A stretch of DNA of 42,246 nt, taken from Acidovorax sp. GTDB lineage: Bacteria > Pseudomonadota > Gammaproteobacteria > Burkholderiales > Burkholderiaceae_C. The stretch lies in contig JAUXZO010000114.1 in the NCBI GenBank assembly GCA_030692685.1, forward strand, positions 1 through 42,246, written 5' to 3'. The notes under the pieces are model-generated. The model was not told the origin of the DNA. It searched no databases and saw only the letters and a program-made list of their open reading frames with translations. A program made the translations under genes and the position numbers. Positions 16,588 through 25,215 of this stretch are shown here, piece after piece (positions within the stretch are counted from its first letter, which is position 1; the number at the start of each line of letters is the position of its first letter).

Positions 16588-18318
16588 TCAGCCCGCTGGC
16601 TTGCCCGACCCGACCACCTGCCTGCACCCCGCAAACATGTCCAGCTCAGTGCTGTACGCGCCGGTCTTCACATCCATCAACCCCAGCACCGAGTGAAAGT
16701 AGTTGTCGTGTGTGATGCGGCGCTCGGCCAGGTCGTGCTGCAGGCAGTCGGTGGCGATGTGGGTGCGGTTTTGCATGCTGGGCGACAGCCAGGTGATCCA
16801 TGGCACATGCTTTTGCACGTCGGGCGCAATGCTGTAAGGCAGGCCGTGCAGGTAGATGTTGTTCTCGCCGAGTGATTCGCCGTGGTCTGCTACGTAAACC
16901 ATCGCTGTCTGCGCTTTGCTGTCCTGCGCTGCAAGCCATTTGAGGACCGAATCGAGGAAGAAGTCTGTCTCGACCACGCTGTTGTCGTAAGCGTTGACGA
17001 CCTGTTGGCGATCGCACTCTTGCAGCGATGTGGACGTGCATTCAGGGCCAAACTTTTTGTTGTCAGGCGCCGAACGTTTGTAGTACGCCGGACCGTGGCT
17101 GCCCATCTGGTGCAACACCACCACCGTGCCGCGCTCGCGTTGTTCGGCGGGCAGGGCGGCGATGCGGGTATCCAGGTCTTGCAGCATCACGCGGTCCAGG
17201 CATTCGCCGCCGGGACACAGGGTGGAATCTGTGTTTTTGCTGGTGATGGTTTCGCCCACGCGGTCGCACACGCCCTTGCAGCCAGACTGGTTGTCCACCC
17301 ACAGCACGGCCAGGCCTGCGTGGTGCAGCACGTCGATCAGGCTTTCAAAATTGGCGGCGCGTGCCTCGTAGCCGGTGCGCCCCAGGTGCGAGAACATGCA
17401 CGGCACCGATGCGGCGGTGCTGGTGCCACACGACCAGGCGTTGTGTGCGCTCACCAGATCCGTGCGGGCCGACAGCAGTGGGGTAGTGTCGCGCGCGTAC
17501 CCGTTGAGGCCAAAGTTGCCGCTGCGGCCGGTTTCGCCCAGCACCAGCACCAAAAGCGAGGGCTTGGCCTGACCCGCGTAGCTGGCGCCCAGTTGTGCGT
17601 CGCGCCCTATGGGAAGCAGCTTGTGGGTGTCCATGCGCAGCGGTTTGGTGGCGATGTTGCCCAGGGCATACACGCTGTTGAGCGGGTTGATGAGGTAACG
17701 CAGCTTGGTGTGGTTGCGCATGGTGGACGCAAAGTCCTGAAACACCAGTAGCAGGCACACCACGATAACGGCGACAGCGCCCGCCAGCTGCAGTCCGTTG
17801 TGCGCCACTTGGCGCAGCGGATGCAGCCGCTGCACGGGGCGGCGCAGCAGCCACCAAAGCGGCGGCACGGTCAGCGCCAACACCGTGCCCAGCATGCGCC
17901 AGTTCAGCAGGTCGCCCGCCTCATGCACATCGGTTTGCAGCACGTTGGTGAGCATGCTCGCGTCAATGGCTACGCCGTAGGCCAGCATGAAATATGCGCC
18001 GAATGCGGCCATCACCATCAGTAGGGTGGCGGCGGGTTTGAGCGTCCAGCGCCAGGCCAACAGGCTCAGCAATGCAGCGTTGCCTGCCGCCACGATGAGC
18101 GCGAATGCCAAGGCAAACCCCCAAACGCGCAGGCTGCTTTGGCCGGGCAGTTGCGCTACTTCGCGCCACAGGGGCAGGTTGCAGACGGTAGCCATCCACA
18201 GGCTGGTCCACAGCACCACCCAACCTGGGTGCATGGCAGCGTTCGGGGCCCCCTGCGCAATGTCGGGGGAGGTCGGGCGGACATAAAAGGGCAACAGCCG
18301 TTGCAATAGGAGTGGCAT
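16588..18318 (-). CDS. Phosphoethanolamine transferase (EptA/MCR-type)
   Basis: This 576-aa protein has five N-terminal membrane helices (to about residue 195) and a periplasmic alkaline-phosphatase-like catalytic domain. The metal site LVLGETGRSGNFGLNGY (Glu near 262), the nucleophile motif SCGTSTAASVPCMFS (Thr near 299) and the metal ligands in VADHGESLGE are all intact, as are several paired cysteines of the family. It should transfer phosphoethanolamine to lipid A or another envelope glycan, lowering negative charge. In related proteins this causes polymyxin tolerance. No PmrAB-type regulator lies next to it. The start has GGGTGG upstream. An alternative target such as core LPS is possible. 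Confidence 0.9.
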   Translation of the reverse strand: MPLLLQRLLPFYVRPTSPDIAQGAPNAAMHPGWVVLWTSLWMATVCNLPLWREVAQLPGQSSLRVWGFALAFALIVAAGNAALLSLLAWRWTLKPAATLLMVMAAFGAYFMLAYGVAIDASMLTNVLQTDVHEAGDLLNWRMLGTVLALTVPPLWWLLRRPVQRLHPLRQVAHNGLQLAGAVAVIVVCLLLVFQDFASTMRNHTKLRYLINPLNSVYALGNIATKPLRMDTHKLLPIGRDAQLGASYAGQAKPSLLVLVLGETGRSGNFGLNGYARDTTPLLSARTDLVSAHNAWSCGTSTAASVPCMFSHLGRTGYEARAANFESLIDVLHHAGLAVLWVDNQSGCKGVCDRVGETITSKNTDSTLCPGGECLDRVMLQDLDTRIAALPAEQRERGTVVVLHQMGSHGPAYYKRSAPDNKKFGPECTSTSLQECDRQQVVNAYDNSVVETDFFLDSVLKWLAAQDSKAQTAMVYVADHGESLGENNIYLHGLPYSIAPDVQKHVPWITWLSPSMQNRTHIATDCLQHDLAERRITHDNYFHSVLGLMDVKTGAYSTELDMFAGCRQVVGSGKPAG

Positions 18319-18419
18319 CCACCCATTGTTCGACGCCGCACTTAAAGCAACATTAAGATGGACTGCCGCAGATCAGCTGACCCAACGCCGGGCCCCATGC
18401 CGCAGCGTTGGCGATGTTG

Positions 18420-19832
18420 TCAGTCTTCGGCTGGCATCCGTATGTCCAGCGCGAGGGTCAGTCTTTCAGTCTTTTCGTACTTGCGGATACGGCTGATCAT
18501 TTCTGCAGACAGGCTGTGGCCGGCGGAAAGCAGCAAAACGCCTTCCTTGGACAGCAGGTCCTTGCCCAGCGCCATGCCGGGCTGCAGGTTTTCGGGGGTG
18601 ATGGCCTGCATTCGCACCTGCTTGGGCTTTTCGACCTGGGTGACGTGCAGGTAGATATCCACCACTTCGGAGTCGAACTGCGTTCCACGGCCCCGTTGCA
18701 AGATGGTGCGGGCTTCGGCTTCGGTGAGCGAAGACCCGGTGAGGTGGCCATGCGTCAGGTCGTCAAACGTGTCCACTACTGCCAGGATCCGCGCGCCGAT
18801 AGGAATGGAAGCGCCCTGCAACTGGTCGGGAAACCCCGTCCCGTCAAAACGTTCGTGGTGCGAGCGGATGATCGACGCGACCGTCTGGTGGTCATCCAGC
18901 GCCATGAACGACTGCGCCCCCAGCAGCGAGTGGCGCTGGTAGACGGCCATTTCCTGCGCCATCAGTTTGCCGACCGGCTTGCTCAGGATGGCATCGGGCA
19001 GCGCCATGAACCCGACGTCGTGCAAGAGCCCAGCTACAAAGATATCCTGCACGTCGTCTTCGGGTATTTCCATGGCATTGGCCACGCGCCGCGCCAAGTG
19101 GGCGACCCGTTTTCCGTGGCCCGCCAGCACACCGCTGCGCAGCTCCATGAGGTTGGAAAATATCTTGATACTGGTGAGGTAGTTGCGCCGCAACTGGTCG
19201 TTGGCAAGACGCAGTTCGCCAGTACGTTCCTGCACCCGGCCTTCCAGCCCGGTGTTCAGTGATTTCAACTCTTCGTTCTGCGTGGTGGTCAACGCCTGCA
19301 GGTGGTCGCGTTCGCGTTCGAGCTGTCTGCGCTCCGAGGCCTGGCGCACTGTCAGGCGCAGCTCGGTTTCATCCCACGGCTTGTTGATGTACCGGTAGAT
19401 CTGGCCTTCGTTGATGGCGGCCACGGTGGCCTTCATGTCTGCATAGCCGGTCAGCAAAATGCGTGCGGTAGAGGGCCAGCGCACGCGCACCTGGGCCAGT
19501 AATTGGGCGCCATCCATGCCAGGCATGCGCATGTCGCTCACCACCACATCCACCGCCTCCTGATCCAGCATTGCAAGTGCCTCCGCGCCGCTGCCCGCCT
19601 GGAGGACCTTGCAATCTTCGGCACGAAGCACGCGTTTAAGTGCGGAAAGAATGCTGGGCTCGTCGTCAACGCAGAGCACCGTCCACGTGCCCTTGTTGGG
19701 GGCGGCCTGGGTCGTTGGCGTGGGGACGGGGCCGATGGTGGGAGCGTCGGTGGGTGCGAGAGGGGTGACGTTCTGCGGTTCGGCGGCGGCCTCGGTTGCA
19801 TGGTCGATGGCAGGCGGTGTAACGATGTCCAT
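18420..19832 (-). CDS. Response regulator with HD-GYP domain (c-di-GMP phosphodiesterase)
   Basis: This 470-aa protein opens with a Pro/Thr-rich leader, then a receiver domain (about 50-165) with acceptor Asp near 100 in VVVSDMRMPGMDG. A coiled linker follows, then an HD-GYP domain (about 225-400). The catalytic HD pair is in GLLHDVG (271-272) and the second motif is HHERFDGTGFP, so GYP is replaced by GFP. The extra metal-site His residues are present, so it is probably an active c-di-GMP phosphodiesterase. The final 65 residues resemble the tail of RpfG-like family members. It is the last gene of the signalling operon, 65 bp after the kinase. The kinase is its likely phosphodonor. Confidence 0.9.
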   Translation of the reverse strand: MDIVTPPAIDHATEAAAEPQNVTPLAPTDAPTIGPVPTPTTQAAPNKGTWTVLCVDDEPSILSALKRVLRAEDCKVLQAGSGAEALAMLDQEAVDVVVSDMRMPGMDGAQLLAQVRVRWPSTARILLTGYADMKATVAAINEGQIYRYINKPWDETELRLTVRQASERRQLERERDHLQALTTTQNEELKSLNTGLEGRVQERTGELRLANDQLRRNYLTSIKIFSNLMELRSGVLAGHGKRVAHLARRVANAMEIPEDDVQDIFVAGLLHDVGFMALPDAILSKPVGKLMAQEMAVYQRHSLLGAQSFMALDDHQTVASIIRSHHERFDGTGFPDQLQGASIPIGARILAVVDTFDDLTHGHLTGSSLTEAEARTILQRGRGTQFDSEVVDIYLHVTQVEKPKQVRMQAITPENLQPGMALGKDLLSKEGVLLLSAGHSLSAEMISRIRKYEKTERLTLALDIRMPAED

Positions 19833-19897
19833 GGCAATAAGGGCTAGAGAGTGGTCTTGAGGGGTGGGCCGTTAAAAAAGGGTCCGTTGGATGCTGG

Positions 19898-20863
19898 TCA
19901 GTGTGCTTGTTCTGCCTCTTGGGCGGATTCGTGCTTGATGGGAATGGTGACACGAAAGCGCGTTCCTGCGCCAATTTCGCTGGTAACTTCCATGCGACCG
20001 TCATGCTTTTGCACGATGCCATAGGACAGCGATAGGCCCAGTCCGGTGCCCTGGCCCACGGGCTTGGTGGTGAAAAACGGATCAAAGATGCGCTGAAGGT
20101 TTTCGGCTGCGATGCCCATGCCCGTGTCCGCCACTTCCACCCAAACGCTGGCGTCCTGCACGCCGGTGGTGATGGTGATGGTGCCGCGCTCGGCGGTGAT
20201 GGCGTGCGCTGCGTTGACCAGCAGGTTCATGAAAACCTGGTTCATTTCGGAGGGCAGGCACTGCACCTCGGGCAATGGGCCGTAGTTCTTCACCACATCG
20301 GCCTTGTATTTGATCTCGTTGTTGACGATGTTCAGTGTGGAGTCGATTCCCGCGTGCAGGTCCACAGGTTCCCACTCCTGGCGGGCGTCGACGCGCGAGA
20401 AGTCCTTGAGGTCCTGTACGATCTTGCGCACTCGCTGGATGCCATCACGTGACTCCCGCATCAGGTTGGGGATGTCGTCCTTGAGGTAGTCGATATCCAG
20501 GTCAGCCCGCAGGTTGCGGATGCGCGCCACTGCCGTCTCGTCGCCAACGCTGGCTTCTGCTTCCTCGTAAACCTGCAGCATTTGAAACAGGTCTTGCAGA
20601 TACTGCTCGAGGGTGCCGAAGTTCGAGAAGATGAACCCGATGGGGTTGTTGATCTCGTGCGCCACCCCCGCAGCCAACTGACCGATGGAAGCCAGCTTCT
20701 CAGACTGCATGAGCTTGGTCTGCGCGTCCGACAGTTTGGTGTTGAGGTCCTTCAGATCTCTATTGGCCTTGATCAGCTCGCCGACGATGGAGCGAATCTG
20801 CACATCAGACATTTCTGCGAGGGTCGCCTCTTGCGGGTTTGGGGATACTTCGGTCGTGGTCAT
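19898..20863 (-). CDS. Soluble sensor histidine kinase
   Basis: This 321-aa cytoplasmic kinase has no membrane segment. A short N-terminal coiled coil (about 25-60) leads into the H-box GVAHEINNPIGF (His 69). The catalytic domain carries the N-box LLVNAAHAI, G1 VADTGMGIA, F-box FDPFFTTKP and G2 GQGTGLGLSL. It lacks a PAS or other recognisable sensor, so input probably comes from a partner, perhaps the HDOD protein or the PAS-containing protein of the same operon. Its ATG overlaps the HDOD stop (ATGA). The receiver domains of the HD-GYP and GGDEF-EAL proteins are likely targets. Confidence 0.92.
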   Translation of the reverse strand: MTTTEVSPNPQEATLAEMSDVQIRSIVGELIKANRDLKDLNTKLSDAQTKLMQSEKLASIGQLAAGVAHEINNPIGFIFSNFGTLEQYLQDLFQMLQVYEEAEASVGDETAVARIRNLRADLDIDYLKDDIPNLMRESRDGIQRVRKIVQDLKDFSRVDARQEWEPVDLHAGIDSTLNIVNNEIKYKADVVKNYGPLPEVQCLPSEMNQVFMNLLVNAAHAITAERGTITITTGVQDASVWVEVADTGMGIAAENLQRIFDPFFTTKPVGQGTGLGLSLSYGIVQKHDGRMEVTSEIGAGTRFRVTIPIKHESAQEAEQAH

Positions 20864-21741
20864 GCCATCTCCTTGGTTGGCCTCAGCACGGCCTGCAGGT
20901 CGTTGAACTCACTCTCCATGCGGCCCAGCAGCGCGGGCAACTCGTGATCCCGCAGGCCCATGCGTGTCCACGAGGCGGCGTGGATGTTCGGCACTGACTC
21001 GGTGCTGGCACCTGCCACATCCAATGCATGGGCGATGGCATCAGCCACGTGAACCACATCGATCAGGGAGGCGGGCCCTGCGTCAGGGGGCTGGTGGTGT
21101 CCCGCGATTGCTTCGATCACTTCGGCGGGGAAGCGCCAGTGGCGGCACACCCAGGCGCCGATTTCGGTGTGGTCGATGCCTAGCAGCAGCCGCTCTGCCT
21201 CGCGGTAGGAAGTGTCGTTTTCAGTGGCCCAGCTGATGGCCTGCGCGGCCTCGTCGGGATAGTGGCTGTCCACCACCAGGCGGCCCACGTCATGCAGCAA
21301 GCCCGCGGTGAAAGCGGCGGGCTCATCCAGACCGACACGTTGTGCGAGCTGGCGCGCCGCGGCGGCGCAAGCAATGGCATGGCGCCAGAAGGCGTCCATG
21401 TGCAGAGATTCACCATGAAGTTTTTCAAACTGCACGGTGAGCGCTGCGGCAATGACCATGCTGCCCAGCTGGCGCATGCCCAGGATGTTGATCGCATCAC
21501 GCACCGAATCGATGCGGCCAGACAGTCCATAGAAGGGAGAGTTTGTCAGCTGTAGCACCTTGATGGAAAGTGCTTGGTCTAGCCGCAGTGTGTTGGTGAT
21601 GGTTTCGAGTTGAACCTCGTTTTTATGGACCAGCAAGAGCAGTTCGTGGACTACGGTCGGAAGCGAGGGCAGCGAGCGGATGTCGCGCGCCAGAGCCTCA
21701 CGGTCCAGCGTGAGGGTGATATGCGATGGGGCGGCCTTCAT
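20860..21741 (-). CDS. HDOD domain protein
   Basis: This 293-aa protein consists almost entirely of an HDOD domain (about residues 20-220): LPSLPTVVHELLLLV, SIKVLQLTNSPFYGLSG and INILGMRQLGSMVIAAAL are diagnostic. HDOD proteins are catalytically silent relatives of HD phosphohydrolases and act as signalling scaffolds, often beside c-di-GMP enzymes. An HD-like GLLHDVGRLV motif is retained near residue 145. The gene overlaps both neighbours by 4 bp: the 70-aa gene upstream and the kinase downstream. Confidence 0.92.
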   Translation of the reverse strand: MKAAPSHITLTLDREALARDIRSLPSLPTVVHELLLLVHKNEVQLETITNTLRLDQALSIKVLQLTNSPFYGLSGRIDSVRDAINILGMRQLGSMVIAAALTVQFEKLHGESLHMDAFWRHAIACAAAARQLAQRVGLDEPAAFTAGLLHDVGRLVVDSHYPDEAAQAISWATENDTSYREAERLLLGIDHTEIGAWVCRHWRFPAEVIEAIAGHHQPPDAGPASLIDVVHVADAIAHALDVAGASTESVPNIHAASWTRMGLRDHELPALLGRMESEFNDLQAVLRPTKEMA

Positions 21742-21950
21742 GAAAGTGGGACTCCACGGTATTCAAAAAGAGCGCGTTTCAACACGTGGTCTTCGTGCTG
21801 CGAACGCCTGAACAAGTAGTGCAGCCGTTGCGCTGTTGCATCCTGAGCGTTTGAGGGCACAACCGCGCCGTCGCCCTCATCGTTGGCAGGCGGCGTGCCA
21901 ATGACGTCAAGCCGCTGGCCGGGACCCAAAGTGAGCAAAGTGTTTTCCAT
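21738..21950 (-). CDS. Small conserved-looking protein of unknown function in the signalling operon
   Basis: This 70-aa protein starts MENTLLTLGPGQRLDVIG and ends HVLKRALFEYRGVPLS. I do not recognise a family. It is acidic in the middle, with a helix-prone, charged C-terminal third (RLHYLFRRSQHEDHVLKRAL). The ATG at 21950 has a strong AGAAGGA ribosome site. An in-frame ATG at 22010 would add 20 residues and overlap the upstream gene's end. Its stop overlaps the HDOD start (ATGA), so it is evidently translated as part of the operon. A role as an adaptor between kinase, HDOD and receiver proteins is only a guess from location. Confidence 0.6.
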   Translation of the reverse strand: MENTLLTLGPGQRLDVIGTPPANDEGDGAVVPSNAQDATAQRLHYLFRRSQHEDHVLKRALFEYRGVPLS

Positions 21951-22002
21951 GATTTTTCCTTCTGGGCGTTGGCTTGTGGTGGCGACTTGCGGAAATGAGG
22001 CC

Positions 22003-24999
22003 TTATGCATGGGGTTGCGCTGTAGGGTGGACGGCTGGGTCTGGCTGGGGCTGGATGGGGATGCCCCGCCGGTGTGTGAGCACCACCAGCAGCCCGCGCG
22101 GCGGGTGCTGGTCGAGGGCGCGCACGGCCATGTTCCAGTGCGGGCCCTGCCAATGTTGCAAAAGCCCATGGGTAACGCTGGGCTTGTCCTCCCCGGCGTC
22201 TGTATCGACCGGTGAGGGTGGCAAGTCTTGTTGCAAGACCGCACTGGCGGGCTCGCCTAGCAGGGCGGTGCGTTGGCCCAACGCCCTCTGGGCTTCTTTG
22301 TTGGCAAGCACGATGGTGCCATCGGGATCGATGCCCAACAACGGCACGGGGAGCATGTCCACCAGGTCGCGCACCGAGTTGGCTCGTGCGGTCTCCTGGT
22401 CCATTTGATGTTGCTGGTTGCTCAGCACGAGTTCCAGCCGGTCATTGGCCGAAGCCAGTGCTTCGCTGGCGGTGATGACTTCGGAGGCCAGGCGTTTGTT
22501 TTCGTCGGCCATCTCCTTGTGTGCAAAAGCCTCCTGCACGTGCACGATAAGTCGCTCATCGTCCCAGGGTTTTGTCAAGAATCGGTAGATGGCGCCTTCA
22601 TTCACGGCATCTGTGATGGACTGCAGTTCGGTGTAGCCCGATAAAACCATGCGAACGGTTTCGGGGTAGAGCTCCTTGGCACGGCGCAAAAACTCCACAC
22701 CGGTCATGCCAGGCATGCGCTGGTCTGACAGCACCACGTCCACCTCGTACTCGGCCATGCGTTGCAAGCCCTCTGCCCCGCTGCAGGCGGTAACGATGCG
22801 ATATCCCCCGCGGCGGAATAGGCGCCGCAGTGCAGACACGATGTTGGGCTCGTCGTCCACCAGCAGCAAGGTGCGTTCGCGACGCCGCGTCAAAAGGTTG
22901 TCGGGCAGTCGCATTCGGTTGGCAAGTTGCTGGGTCAGCGCAGCTTCATCCACCGAATCGGCCAGCACGGTGCCCTGTATACGGTCGCACCCATTGGCGA
23001 TCAACAGCGTGAGCTGGCCCGTGGTTTCGACCCCGTCGGCCAGCACCTTCATCTGCAGGCTGTGGGCCATGTTGATGACGGCGCGTGTAAGCGATACGTC
23101 GCCGGTGGCGGCGGTCACGTCGGGCACACAGGACCGATGCACCTTGATCACGTCGATCGGCAGGCTGCGCAGCAGGCCCAGGTTGGTAGAGCCCGAACCG
23201 AAATCTCCCAGCGTGATTTCCAGCCCCAATGAGCGCATTTGGGTGAGCGTGCGCACGAGCGTGGGGGCTGAGTTGGACAGGGCCTGTTCGCTGATTTCAA
23301 TGCCCAGGGACTGCGGCGCGAGCCCATTGCTGGACAGGCTGCGGCGCAACTTGTCCACCATATCGGGTTGCTGCAGTTCCAGCTGCGAGATGCGCAGCAC
23401 GATCCGCGGAGGCCGCACGCCCGTTTGTTCCCAGGTGCGCAGCTGGCGGCACGCGGCCTCGCGCTTCCAGTCGCCCAGCATCACGATGAGCCCGGTTTGG
23501 GTGGCGATGGGGACAAACTCGGCAGACGGTATTTCTCCCAGCTCTTGGCTGTGCCAGCAAAGGGTCAGTTGCGCCCCTACGATGTCCCCAGTCTTGAGGT
23601 CGGCCTGGAGCTGGTAGGTGAGGCTGAGCTCTGCGCGCTCGGCGGCGTGCCGCAACCCGGATTCAATGGCCAGCTTGCGCAGCGCGGCGATGCGGGTGTC
23701 CGGGGTGAAGATGGCGACCTGCTCACCCCGTGAGTCGATGCCCATGCGCGCCGTTTGCGCTGCCTCCAGCAGGTCGCCTGCGTTTTGTGCATCGGCCGGA
23801 AAGCGGGCCACACCCACCCGTGCGCCGGGCACGATCTCGGCCGCACCCAAGCGCTCTGCCTTGGCCAAAGATTGCACTACGGCGCGTGCATGGTGGTGGC
23901 CTTGTGTGTCGAGTTCGCTGCTTTCTGGGCTGAGCAAAATGGCGAACTCACCGCCATCCATGCGCGCCACGGTGTCGCCCGATTCGGCCAGCGCGCAAAG
24001 GCGCGCAGCCACGGCCATGGCCATGGCATCGCCCGCCCCGTAGCCCATGGCCTGCTTGAGCTGGTCCACCTGATCGACCTGTATCGACAGCAGCAAGAAC
24101 GACTGTGGGTTCCACTTTGCGCTGTGCACCGCCGCATCAATGCGGTCCAGCAACTGGGTGCGATTGGGCAGGCCAGTCACTTCATCGTGATTCGCCAGCT
24201 CCTGGATGCGCTGCTCTGCCTCGCGCTGGGCGGTGATGTCTTGAATGATGAGGTAGCCGTGTCGGCGCCCGGTGGCGTCGGTCTCTACCATGCCGCGCTG
24301 CAATACCTCCAGCCGCGTGCCATCGGCGCGCACCAGCCGATGCTGAAATTCAAAGGGTTCGTCAGGCAAGGCACCGCGCCAGATGGACGCGGCATAGCCG
24401 CGTTCTTTGGCGGGCATCCAGCGTAGCAGCCTCCAGCTGTGGCGGGCATCGGGATCAAAGGGCAGACCCAGCAGTGTGTACAGGCCTTTTGACAGCACGG
24501 CTTTACCGTCGTCCAGATCGATTTCAGCAGACCCGCTTCGACCCATGGTTTCGGTTTGTTCGAGCATTCGCGCCCGCCAGTCCGAAGAAAAAGCGATCTG
24601 TGCGCGCTGCGGGTCGTCTACCAGGGTGGTCAGCTGGGCCCCTGCGCCGAGCGAGGGGAGGGCGCGCGTGTAGGCGCGCCCGTCGAATACACCGCCCACG
24701 TGGTTGGTACAGCTGACATGCCGTTGCCCTCGGCCAAATCCTTGAAGTTGTGGCCACAGTTCGGGCCATTGCGCTTGCAGCCATGCCGCGGGGCGATTGG
24801 CATCGTCGGCTTGCGCACTGAGCAGCTCGGCAAACCTGGCATTGATGAGCTGGGGCACGCCGTGAACGAGCAGACACAAGCCCATGGGCGTGGCGTCAAA
24901 GATCTGCCGCTTCAGAACATCCACACTCATGCAGTCCGCTGTGCCATCAGCCGTTTTGGCAGAGGGTGCGTCGGTCGGTCGAGAAGCGCTCTGTGTCAT
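22003..24999 (-). CDS. PAS-GGDEF-EAL-REC-PAS multidomain protein with degenerate GGDEF and EAL
   Basis: This 998-aa cytoplasmic protein starts at 24999, behind a perfect AGGAGG. Domain order: PAS-like (about 25-130), PAS/PAC (about 145-260), GGDEF (about 270-430), EAL (about 440-700), receiver (about 710-825, Asp near 759 in LSDQRMPG), coiled coil, final PAS (about 880-940). The GGDEF loop reads RMDGGEF instead of RxGGDEF. The EAL motif reads AQL, the DDFG motif is GDFG, KID is KVH, and the QGY..KP segment is QGTVLADS. Both catalytic activities are therefore probably lost, leaving a sensor or scaffold that may still bind nucleotide. It heads the operon, and its receiver resembles that of the HD-GYP protein. 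Confidence 0.88.
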   Translation of the reverse strand: MTQSASRPTDAPSAKTADGTADCMSVDVLKRQIFDATPMGLCLLVHGVPQLINARFAELLSAQADDANRPAAWLQAQWPELWPQLQGFGRGQRHVSCTNHVGGVFDGRAYTRALPSLGAGAQLTTLVDDPQRAQIAFSSDWRARMLEQTETMGRSGSAEIDLDDGKAVLSKGLYTLLGLPFDPDARHSWRLLRWMPAKERGYAASIWRGALPDEPFEFQHRLVRADGTRLEVLQRGMVETDATGRRHGYLIIQDITAQREAEQRIQELANHDEVTGLPNRTQLLDRIDAAVHSAKWNPQSFLLLSIQVDQVDQLKQAMGYGAGDAMAMAVAARLCALAESGDTVARMDGGEFAILLSPESSELDTQGHHHARAVVQSLAKAERLGAAEIVPGARVGVARFPADAQNAGDLLEAAQTARMGIDSRGEQVAIFTPDTRIAALRKLAIESGLRHAAERAELSLTYQLQADLKTGDIVGAQLTLCWHSQELGEIPSAEFVPIATQTGLIVMLGDWKREAACRQLRTWEQTGVRPPRIVLRISQLELQQPDMVDKLRRSLSSNGLAPQSLGIEISEQALSNSAPTLVRTLTQMRSLGLEITLGDFGSGSTNLGLLRSLPIDVIKVHRSCVPDVTAATGDVSLTRAVINMAHSLQMKVLADGVETTGQLTLLIANGCDRIQGTVLADSVDEAALTQQLANRMRLPDNLLTRRRERTLLLVDDEPNIVSALRRLFRRGGYRIVTACSGAEGLQRMAEYEVDVVLSDQRMPGMTGVEFLRRAKELYPETVRMVLSGYTELQSITDAVNEGAIYRFLTKPWDDERLIVHVQEAFAHKEMADENKRLASEVITASEALASANDRLELVLSNQQHQMDQETARANSVRDLVDMLPVPLLGIDPDGTIVLANKEAQRALGQRTALLGEPASAVLQQDLPPSPVDTDAGEDKPSVTHGLLQHWQGPHWNMAVRALDQHPPRGLLVVLTHRRGIPIQPQPDPAVHPTAQPHA

Positions 25000-25108
25000 G
25001 CATTCCTCCTGGTGGGGCTGACGTCCCCCCGTGAGATCGGAGCAACCGCCGCTTGGTGCATCAGCGCACCCTGGCACCTATTATGAGCATATGCAGAGAT
25101 TTATCAAG

Positions 25109-25138
25109 CATATTTATCATATTTAATTGATAAATATG
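25109..25138. promoter_or_regulatory. AT-rich palindrome in the signalling-operon promoter
   Basis: Perfect 11-bp arms CATATTTATCA and TGATAAATATG flank an 8-nt spacer, about 110 bp upstream of the first gene of the c-di-GMP operon. A further TTTATCA half-site lies just to the left (25100-25106). In this GC-rich sequence so A/T-rich a dyad is conspicuous. It suits a dimeric repressor or activator. It lacks the GC stem and T-run expected of a terminator for the upstream frmB gene. Confidence 0.5.
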
Positions 25139-25215
25139 TTCTCGTAGTTGAGTTCATCTGGCATGAAAGCAGATAACTTGGGGGGCGGCACCCGTGTCCC
25201 CCCATGTGCGCAGGT

